From Candidatus Iainarchaeum sp. (lineage in GTDB: Archaea > Iainarchaeota > Iainarchaeia > Iainarchaeales > GCA-2688035), in contig JAFGEM010000017.1 of assembly GCA_016931555.1 (NCBI GenBank), positions 1-5,499 of the forward strand: DNA of 5,499 bases, given 5' to 3'. The notes beneath the pieces are model-generated. The model worked only from the letters and a program-made list of their open reading frames with translations, had not been told where the DNA came from and did not search any database. Position 1 is the stretch's first letter; each line of letters starts with the position of its first letter. Of the stretch, positions 1 to 3,439 are shown piece after piece. The translations under genes and the position numbers were made by a program.

Positions 1-40
1 TCGCTTTTTTTATGGCTTCAATTTCCCTGCTAGCTCCCAT
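1..40 (-). CDS. Possible 5' end of a divergent gene, cut by the window edge
   Basis: Reading the minus strand from the ATG at 40-38 gives 13 open codons, MGASREIEAIKKA, running off the window. The codon just before this ATG on that strand is TAA, so it is the first possible start in the frame. The peptide has the charged, helix-forming look of a real N-terminus, and the gene would be divergent from nth with only 29 bases between the two starts. There is no good Shine-Dalgarno site; an AGGA lies 12 bases upstream, which is too far to be convincing. Thirteen open codons can easily occur by chance and no family can be named, so this is a weak call. Confidence 0.3.
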   Translation of the reverse strand, partial: MGASREIEAIKKA

Positions 41-53
41 TTAACTAAATTTT
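40..53 (+). promoter_or_regulatory. TATA-like box of nth (leaderless pattern)
   Basis: The A/T-rich stretch TTTAACTAAATTTT is centred about 24 bases before the nth ATG, and no Shine-Dalgarno sequence lies between them. In archaea a TATA box sits about 26 bases before the transcription start, so the transcript would begin at or next to the ATG. This rests on position and composition only. Confidence 0.35.
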
Positions 54-69
54 CCTGCACTCACTCTTT

Positions 70-696
70 ATGGTTCCAATCTCGCTTCTCCTAAAAGAAA
101 TGCGTTCTCACTCTGAAGGCGCGCCAGTAGTCGGTTTCTCAGACCCTTTCAAGGTTTTGATTTCAACTGTGCTCTCACAGCGCACAAAAGATGCAAACAC
201 AGCAAAAGCATCAAAACAACTCTTCTCAAAATACTCTAATCCAAAAGAACTAGCACAGGCCCCATTGCAAAGCATTGAAAAATTGATTAAGCCAGCAGGC
301 TTTTACCACACAAAAGCAAAAAGAATAAAGAAAATCAGCGCATCCCTAATTGAAAAATTTGGCGGCAGTGTTCCGAATAACAGGGAGCAGCTTGTTTCTC
401 TTGCAGGCATAGGCCCAAAAACTGCGGGCTGTGTAATAGTCTATGGTTTTCAGGGGGCAGATCTGCCAGTCGACACTCACGTGCACAGAATTTCAAACAG
501 GCTTGGCTTGGTTGAAACAAAAACACCGGAAAAAACAGAACTCGCTCTCAAAAAAGCAATTCCGCGCAAACACTGGGCGGAAATAAATCATTTAATGGTA
601 AGATTCGGCCAAAAAATTTGTCTCCCCAGAAACCCGCGCTGCACTGAATGCGGGTTAAAAAGAAAATGTGTTTACTACAAAACAAGTGCCCCCTAA
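70..696 (+). CDS. nth: Endonuclease III (DNA glycosylase/AP lyase, 4Fe-4S)
   Basis: This is a base excision repair enzyme. The family removes oxidised pyrimidines from DNA and cuts the strand at the abasic site by beta-elimination. The 208 residues match the usual length (E. coli Nth has 211). Visible hallmarks are the LSQRTKD segment (35-41), the helix-hairpin-helix LAGIGPKTAG (111-120) with catalytic Lys117, and VDTH (134-137) with catalytic Asp135. The cluster cysteines are Cys184, 191, 194 and 200 in the classic C-x6-C-x2-C-x5-C spacing. All key residues sit exactly three positions before their E. coli counterparts (K120, D138, C187-C203), which supports the ATG at 70 as the true start. 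Lys117 argues against MutY, which lacks this lysine. In-frame stops lie just upstream at 31 and 46. No Shine-Dalgarno site is seen, so the mRNA is probably leaderless. Codons end mainly in A or C (31 of the first 50). Confidence 0.97.
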   Translation: MVPISLLLKEMRSHSEGAPVVGFSDPFKVLISTVLSQRTKDANTAKASKQLFSKYSNPKELAQAPLQSIEKLIKPAGFYHTKAKRIKKISASLIEKFGGSVPNNREQLVSLAGIGPKTAGCVIVYGFQGADLPVDTHVHRISNRLGLVETKTPEKTELALKKAIPRKHWAEINHLMVRFGQKICLPRNPRCTECGLKRKCVYYKTSAP

Positions 697-733
697 TTTT
701 TGTGCGGCTTTGATTTCCAAGCAAATAATTTTT
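697..733 (+). terminator. Oligo-T tracts after nth
   Basis: A run of five T follows the nth stop codon directly (697-701), and a second run of five T lies at 729-733. Archaeal RNA polymerase can stop at U-runs without a hairpin, so these are plausible ends for the nth transcript. No strong hairpin is visible here. Confidence 0.3.
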
Positions 734-786
734 AATCTGCGGTTTTGAGTAAGCCCAAAAAACACCCCGCAAACTACAACCATACG

Positions 787-795
787 CTTAATATT
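787..795 (+). promoter_or_regulatory. TATA-like box for the 816 gene
   Basis: CTTAATATT is centred about 25 bases before the ATG at 816. No ribosome binding site lies between box and start, so the arrangement again fits a leaderless transcript. The call rests on spacing and composition only. Confidence 0.35.
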
Positions 796-815
796 CTGCA
801 GTTCCATATTTTTTC

Positions 816-1433
816 ATGCCAAAAAAATCCGGCGCTGTTTTCAAAGCCAAGAAAAAATGGCGTTCCAGTTCAACACGCAGAGTAATTCGCGGGGCTTTTG
901 GCCCGAGCAAACGCACAATAAAAAAAGTCAATGCGGGAGTTGAAAAGAAAGCCAACAAAATTGTTGGGCCGAAAATCGATGCTGCAATAACAAAGCTGGC
1001 AGAATGCGAAAAAGCAATTGCAGAGTTAAAATTGCGCAAACCCAAGTCAAGGGAAGATGTTTTGCAGCTGCGTTTTTTTGAACGCGAGTCCCAGGAACTA
1101 TCCCATTCATTGTTCCAGTCTGCTGACCTGTTCAATGATGCAAAATGGCTTGCTGCAAAAACAAACCTGCGAATGAGTGTAAAATATGCGCTTGATGCAC
1201 TGAATGTTCAAGACCTTGTTACAAGGCAGAGAGTTTTCGGGCTTTTCGAGAGTGTTAGAAAGCAAAAGCAACGCGCAATAGAGCTTGGCAATGAGCGCGC
1301 CCCAAAAACAATCATTGCGGGAATCAATTCCAAACTCAAGAGCGTGCTTGGCTGGCGCACTGTCCCTTTTTTGATTTTGACAAAACGCAAGTCGCTTATG
1401 ATTTCAAAAACCACAGAAACAACGAAAAGTTAA
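816..1433 (+). CDS. Basic helical protein of unknown function
   Basis: I do not recognise a family in these 205 residues. The first 50 residues are rich in Lys and Arg (for example FKAKKKWR at 9-16 and SKRTIKKVN at 31-39) and are probably flexible or nucleic-acid binding. Residues 52-130 alternate charged and hydrophobic positions (IDAAITKLAECEKAIAELKL at 54-73), as expected for long helices or a coiled coil. A further basic helical part spans about 133-160. There is no signal peptide and no membrane span; a short hydrophobic patch, VPFLIL (183-188), sits near the C-terminus. Only one cysteine (Cys64) is present, so no metal site is suggested. The gene starts leaderless after a TATA-like box and is followed by the separate promoter of the next gene. 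The high Lys/Arg content makes RNA, DNA or ribosome binding a reasonable guess, but no more than that. The minus-strand frames across it look like shadows. Confidence 0.78.
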   Translation: MPKKSGAVFKAKKKWRSSSTRRVIRGAFGPSKRTIKKVNAGVEKKANKIVGPKIDAAITKLAECEKAIAELKLRKPKSREDVLQLRFFERESQELSHSLFQSADLFNDAKWLAAKTNLRMSVKYALDALNVQDLVTRQRVFGLFESVRKQKQRAIELGNERAPKTIIAGINSKLKSVLGWRTVPFLILTKRKSLMISKTTETTKS

Positions 1434-1436
1434 TCT

Positions 1437-1451
1437 TTTATAATTTAAAAG
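1437..1451 (+). promoter_or_regulatory. TATA box for the 1475 gene
   Basis: TTTATAATTTAAAAG lies just after the stop of the previous gene. Counting 26 bases from the centre of TATAATTT (1439-1446) puts transcription start near 1469, about six bases before the GTG start. This is the clearest TATA-like element in the first half of the window. Confidence 0.45.
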
Positions 1452-1474
1452 TTAATAATATATGTGGTTTTTTT

Positions 1475-1738
1475 GTGGCTGTTCTCGGCAATCTCATTAC
1501 TGGCGTTAAAAAGGCAATTCCTGTCTTAGCAGCAAAAGTCGCCAGCGTCCTCCTTTTTTTTCTAGTCGTGGGTTTATTTCTCGGCTTTTGGCTTGCGCGC
1601 TCTGGCTATAACGTTTTTGTTCTTGTTCTGCCTCTTGTTGGATTAGCTGCAATGTGGTATAAGCTTGATGAGGGATTTTTAGTGCTTATTTTATGCGTAA
1701 TACTTGTTTTAGTTGCCCCTGAGCTTTTTATGGCCTGA
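1475..1738 (+). CDS. Small three-helix membrane protein, function unknown
   Basis: The 87 residues begin with an amphipathic, Lys-containing segment (NLITGVKKAIPVLAAKVAS, 6-24). Three hydrophobic helices follow at about 24-41, 45-62 and 67-84. The connecting loops are very short: ARSGYN around 41-46 and YKLDEG around 62-67. Nearly the whole protein is therefore buried in the membrane. There are no obvious catalytic or metal-binding residues, and only one cysteine (Cys74). GTG at 1475 is the first start codon in the frame; the earlier ATG at 1462 is in another frame and stops after 15 codons. No good Shine-Dalgarno site is seen, and seven T directly precede the start. I cannot assign a family. 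Strong hydrophobic periodicity and a promoter of its own make it a credible gene. Confidence 0.75.
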   Translation: MAVLGNLITGVKKAIPVLAAKVASVLLFFLVVGLFLGFWLARSGYNVFVLVLPLVGLAAMWYKLDEGFLVLILCVILVLVAPELFMA

Positions 1739-1745
1739 AGAAACT

Positions 1746-1754
1746 CTTATTAAG
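1746..1754 (+). promoter_or_regulatory. Weak TATA-like box for the 1778 frame
   Basis: CTTATTAAG is centred about 28 bases before the ATG at 1778, consistent with a leaderless start. It is a weak match and depends on the 1778 frame being real. A GGAAG at 1757-1761 is 16 bases from the ATG, too far for a normal ribosome binding site. Confidence 0.25.
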
Positions 1755-1777
1755 CAGGAAGTAGCATATTAGAGTAT

Positions 1778-1969
1778 ATGCCGGTTCCTGCAAAACCAAA
1801 AAAAACAATGGGCAGAAAAGAGAGAGGCAACAAAGTTGCTGCTGCTGTTCGCGCCTTGAAATTTAAGCATTCCTGGGGACTTGCCCTGCGCAGGAAAACA
1901 GAGGCCAAAACAACAGTTCCCAAAAACAAACCAAAAAATAAAAGCCCCAAACTCCCTTCTAAGGAATAA
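1778..1969 (+). CDS. Possible small, very basic protein
   Basis: This 63-codon frame encodes a strongly basic peptide with an Ala-rich helical core (NKVAAAVRALKFKHSWGLAL, 18-37) and a Lys/Pro-rich tail (PKNKPKNKSPKLPSKE, 48-63). The start follows a TATA-like box at leaderless distance; Met11 is an alternative start. The tail overlaps the first copy of a 15-base direct repeat, and the second copy contains the stop codon. A long A-rich stretch could create such a Lys-rich frame by chance, and I recognise no family. In favour of it being real are the promoter spacing, the helical core and the terminator-like hairpin after it. If real, it is probably a nucleic-acid-binding or ribosome-associated small protein (inference). 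Confidence 0.42.
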   Translation: MPVPAKPKKTMGRKERGNKVAAAVRALKFKHSWGLALRRKTEAKTTVPKNKPKNKSPKLPSKE

Positions 1970-1979
1970 AAGCCCCAAA
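1937..1979 (+). repeat. 15-base direct repeat, 28-base spacing
   Basis: AATAAAAGCCCCAAA occurs at 1937-1951 and again at 1965-1979. The stop codon of the 1778 frame (1967-1969) lies inside the second copy. The pair looks like a short tandem duplication whose remaining bases have diverged or were never copied. Confidence 0.7.
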
Positions 1980-2019
1980 GAACCCATATACATAACGATT
2001 TTCGTATCAAACTTTTTCC

Positions 2020-2050
2020 AAAAGAAAAAAACTGTTTCCTTTTTTATTTT
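2020..2050 (+). terminator. A/U hairpin with T-rich tail
   Basis: AAAAGAAAAAA (2020-2030) can pair with TTTTTTATTTT (2040-2050), eleven positions with one mismatch, around a nine-base loop. More T-runs follow. It lies 50 bases after the stop of the 1778 frame and could end its transcript. The stem is only A-U pairs, so the T-richness itself may matter more than the fold. Confidence 0.35.
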
Positions 2051-2300
2051 GCTGTTTTCCCTGTTTTTGCCCCTGAAACCCCCATACCTTATGCTAAAAA
2101 ACAAAAAACGGTTTGATTTAATGAACTTTTAATGCTAAAAAAGTTTGCTTTGCTAAACAAAAAACCTGTTTTTGGTTAATATTTCTGTTTTGCTTGTTTT
2201 GCACGCCTTCTGCGCCTAATTCTCTTGTTTTCCCGCTCGCCACAAATATTTTTTTCTTTTGACACGGAAAAACACTCCTTTTTAGTCAAAATAATTTAAC

Positions 2301-2328
2301 AACCCTTCGAAGTTAATTGGGTTTTTTT
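2301..2328 (+). terminator. Terminator-like hairpin with seven T
   Basis: AACCC (2301-2305) pairs with GGGTT (2319-2323), and a run of seven T covers 2322-2328. The loop contains the palindrome CTTCGAAG (2305-2312). The form is that of an intrinsic terminator, but no gene clearly ends here, so its target is unknown. Confidence 0.35.
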
Positions 2329-2376
2329 GCATCTCCTTTTCCAATAAAATAAATATTTGCTCGCCCGCATTCTGTA

Positions 2377-2601
2377 TTGTGCCAAGAAAATGCATTAAAC
2401 CGCCAAAAAAAGCCCCCTAAAAGGCACGGAACCCCTAAAACCGCCTTTAAAGCCATTTTTCATTGTTTTGGCGCAGAAACAGAGCTGCGCATTGTTAATT
2501 TGCACGGGTTTAACACTGTTTTTCGCAGCAAATTAAGGCTCTGGCGCATATCTGGGCCGGGAAAGAATTTCTCCCTTGTGCCAACCAAGAACCCAACATA
2601 G
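2377..2601 (+). CDS. Doubtful 74-codon frame over a hairpin-rich segment
   Basis: The frame opens with TTG at 2377 and stops with TAG at 2599-2601. An A/T-rich box (AAATAAATATTT, 2347-2358) lies about 25 bases upstream, which would fit a leaderless start. The peptide is basic, with some protein-like stretches such as ELRIVNLHGFNTVF (56 bases after the hairpin loop region), but matches no family I know. The same DNA contains inverted repeats (GCGCAG/CTGCGC at 2471-2490 and GGCGCA/TGTGCC at 2543-2582), so a structured RNA or a decayed gene is just as likely. Treat it as a candidate only. Confidence 0.18.
   Translation: MCQENALNRQKKPPKRHGTPKTAFKAIFHCFGAETELRIVNLHGFNTVFRSKLRLWRISGPGKNFSLVPTKNPT
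2471..2490. repeat. Perfect six-base-pair inverted repeat
   Basis: GCGCAG (2471-2476) and CTGCGC (2485-2490) are exact complements around an eight-base loop. The stem has five G-C pairs out of six, which stands out in this A/T-rich noncoding stretch. It may be an RNA stem or a protein site; nothing here decides which. Confidence 0.5.
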
Positions 2602-2631
2602 TAGAAAAATCAATAAAATAATAAAAATTAA

Positions 2632-2645
2632 TTATATTATAAAAG
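2632..2645 (+). promoter_or_regulatory. Strong TATA box with no gene behind it
   Basis: TTATATTATAAAAG contains TTATAAAA (2637-2644), one of the best archaeal TATA matches in the window. Transcription would start near 2666. The only ATG soon after (2679) gives a seven-codon frame, so this box may serve a short noncoding RNA ending at the hairpin at 2726-2749. Confidence 0.4.
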
Positions 2646-2665
2646 AAGCAGGGAGCAACCAAATA

Positions 2666-2749
2666 TAGCATATACATAATGCGTGTTTTGTTTGAAATAT
2701 AACAAAAAAGAAAATGTTAAATTTTCGTAATTCTACATTACGTTTTTTT
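2666..2749 (+). ncRNA. Candidate short noncoding RNA
   Basis: The interval runs from the predicted start site of the TATA box at 2637-2644 to the end of the T-run after a perfect hairpin. It would be about 84 bases long. No C/D box (TGATGA, CTGA) or H/ACA signature was seen, and apart from the terminal hairpin no strong fold is obvious. It overlaps no known gene and ends just before the convergent stop of the OB-fold gene. The call rests on the promoter-plus-terminator pairing only. Confidence 0.2.
2726..2749. terminator. Perfect hairpin terminator, probably used from both sides
   Basis: CGTAAT (2726-2731) and ATTACG (2737-2742) form a perfect six-pair stem around TCTAC. On the plus strand seven T follow directly (2743-2749), the standard form of an intrinsic terminator. 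On the minus strand the hairpin lies 15 bases after the stop of the OB-fold gene and is followed by T-rich sequence (ATTTTCTTTTTT), so it can also end that transcript. Confidence 0.55.
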
Positions 2750-2757
2750 GTTTGCGC

Positions 2758-3045
2758 TTACTCTATTTTCTCTATTGTTCCATTTCTTCCAGTGCTTACC
2801 TGTACTGTTCCTTTATATAGGTTGCACCAGCCTTCTGTTATTTTTACTTTGTCTCCCTCTTCGAATTGGTTGCACTGTTCATTCCAGAGTGTTATTTTTA
2901 CTTCTCCAGTATCATCTTTTGCAGCGCAGTTACATACTGTTCCACTGCCTTTTGCACTTGCAAATTGCCGCGGCTCTTCTTTTGAAACAATCTCTACTTC
3001 CAGAGAATCAATTGATTTCATTGGCTGTAATTCTTTTACCTTCAA
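2758..3045 (-). CDS. Single OB-fold nucleic-acid-binding protein (RPA/SSB-like)
   Basis: The 95 residues form a single OB-fold of the type found in archaeal replication protein A and related single-stranded nucleic-acid-binding proteins. Expected strands are visible: SLEVEIVSKEEPRQF (14-28), a turn-rich hairpin ending DDTGEVKITLW (44-54), then GDKVKITEGWCNLYKGTVQV (64-83) and the closing GRNGTIEKI (86-94). DxTGxxxxTLW and GRxGxIEKI are typical of this group. The likely role is protecting or handling single-stranded DNA in replication or repair; RNA binding is possible. Cys38, 40, 58 and 74 do not form a standard zinc knuckle. TTG at 3045 is chosen because a good ribosome binding site precedes it by six bases; Met9 (ATG at 3021-3019) would cut into the N-terminus. 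The gene is divergent from the zinc protein at 3153, with which it may share a promoter. It may act alone or with a partner subunit, as it is far shorter than full RPA. Confidence 0.92.
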   Translation of the reverse strand: MKVKELQPMKSIDSLEVEIVSKEEPRQFASAKGSGTVCNCAAKDDTGEVKITLWNEQCNQFEEGDKVKITEGWCNLYKGTVQVSTGRNGTIEKIE

Positions 3046-3051
3046 AAATAA

Positions 3052-3057
3052 CCACCT
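3052..3057 (-). promoter_or_regulatory. Ribosome binding site fixing a TTG start
   Basis: On the minus strand AGGTGG precedes the TTG start by six bases (TTATTT). It matches the core of GGAGGTGAT, the complement of the archaeal 16S 3' end. The spacing supports TTG at 3045 rather than the internal ATG. Confidence 0.7.
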
Positions 3058-3080
3058 TTCAACAACTTGCGTTTGAAAAC

Positions 3081-3091
3081 AATTTTAAATT
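3081..3091. promoter_or_regulatory. Near-palindromic TATA box between divergent genes
   Basis: AATTTTAAATT reads almost the same on both strands. Towards the left it predicts a start near 3060, just before the AGGTGG site of the OB-fold gene. Towards the right it predicts a start near 3113, before the GGAG site of the zinc protein. One box may therefore serve both genes, though separate boxes cannot be excluded. Confidence 0.4.
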
Positions 3092-3140
3092 GAATTGCTC
3101 TAATTCATGTGCCTTCTTTTTCAGGGAGAGCTTTGTTTAG

Positions 3141-3149
3141 GGAGTTGAT
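3141..3149 (+). promoter_or_regulatory. Ribosome binding site of the zinc protein
   Basis: GGAGTTGAT matches the archaeal consensus GGAGGTGAT at eight of nine positions, and its GGAG core ends eight bases before the ATG at 3153. It confirms the start of this gene. Confidence 0.7.
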
Positions 3150-3152
3150 TCA

Positions 3153-3353
3153 ATGAAATGCGCTGTCTGCGGTTCCACTGCAACAAAATTAAACAAATCA
3201 GACATCCCAGTATGCGGGCGTCACGCAAATTCCAAAATCAAATCCCCGAATTGCCCGAACTGCGGCCTGCAAATGAAGCTCCGTGAAAGCAAGTACGGCA
3301 AATTCTGGGGCTGCACTGCATTCCCAATGTGCAATGGAATGAAAAAAATCTGA
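3153..3353 (+). CDS. Small protein with a topoisomerase-type C4 zinc finger
   Basis: The 66 residues contain two metal sites. The first is a short CxxC ... CxxH pair: Cys3, Cys6, Cys21 and His24. The second (34-60) is a clear match to the zinc finger found in repeats at the C-terminus of type IA DNA topoisomerases: CPNCG (34-38), then M/R/G spacing, then GKFWGC (49-54) and FPMC (57-60). Its ligands are Cys34, 37, 54 and 60. In topoisomerases this finger binds single-stranded DNA. Here it stands alone behind its own ribosome binding site, with no topoisomerase frame around it, so it is a free-standing protein rather than a fragment. It is divergent from the single-strand-binding OB-fold gene, which suggests a shared role in DNA handling (inference). 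RNA binding is an alternative. Confidence 0.92.
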   Translation: MKCAVCGSTATKLNKSDIPVCGRHANSKIKSPNCPNCGLQMKLRESKYGKFWGCTAFPMCNGMKKI

Positions 3354-3400
3354 AGCACAGCAAATAAGCTCTATGTTAAATCTGTTACATCGACGAAAGA

Positions 3401-3406
3401 TTTATA
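3401..3406 (+). promoter_or_regulatory. TATA box of the secreted protein gene
   Basis: TTTATA, preceded by the purine-rich CGAAAGA (3394-3400) in the position of a BRE element, predicts a start near 3430. That leaves a leader of about ten bases holding the GGTG ribosome binding site. Confidence 0.5.
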
Positions 3407-3430
3407 CGTTTCTATCCCATATAACTTAAA

Positions 3431-3434
3431 GGTG
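3431..3434 (+). promoter_or_regulatory. GGTG ribosome binding site deciding a TTG start
   Basis: AAAGGTG ends five bases before TTG at 3440. The alternative GTG start at 3434 overlaps this site and could not use it. The layout closely parallels the AGGTGG-six bases-TTG start of the OB-fold gene. Confidence 0.5.
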
Positions 3435-3439
3435 TGTTT

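Larger units (their letters stand above)
1970..2757. other. 788-base stretch with no convincing gene
   Basis: No open frame here resembles a known protein. The first part (1980-2340) is A/T-rich, with many T and A runs and short repeats such as TGTTTTGC twice near 2184-2202 and GCTAAA followed by A-runs near 2094, 2133 and 2152. Two hairpins with T-runs lie at 2020-2050 and 2301-2328. The second part (2360-2600) is visibly richer in G and C. It holds several inverted repeats and a weak 74-codon frame. The last part (2600-2757) is again A/T-rich, with a TATA box and a strong hairpin terminator. I found no tRNA-like cloverleaf and no SRP or RNase P RNA motif by eye, and no transposase or CRISPR repeat. 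Confidence 0.6.

Noticed and set aside
788..1135. Minus-strand frame opposite the 816 gene
   Set aside because: The plus-strand frame is longer, has a TATA-like box at the right distance and a consistent basic, helical composition. The antisense peptide shows no family features.
1750..2104. Phe-rich minus-strand frames that look like membrane proteins
   Set aside because: They are the complement of A-rich, Lys-coding sequence. The apparent hydrophobic stretches follow from base composition and no start signal supports them.
2301..2328. CCCTTCGAAG considered as a tRNA T-arm
   Set aside because: No acceptor stem, anticodon arm or D-arm could be matched around it on either strand, and the seven T after the stem fit a terminator better.
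2714..3140. Two plus-strand frames opposite the OB-fold gene (2714-3076 and 2748-3140)
   Set aside because: Both are Ser/Phe/Leu-rich shadows of the minus-strand gene, which has a recognisable fold and a good ribosome binding site.
3434..3436. GTG at 3434 as start of the surface protein
   Set aside because: It lies within the GGTG ribosome binding site, leaving no spacing. TTG at 3440 has correct spacing and gives a normal signal peptide.
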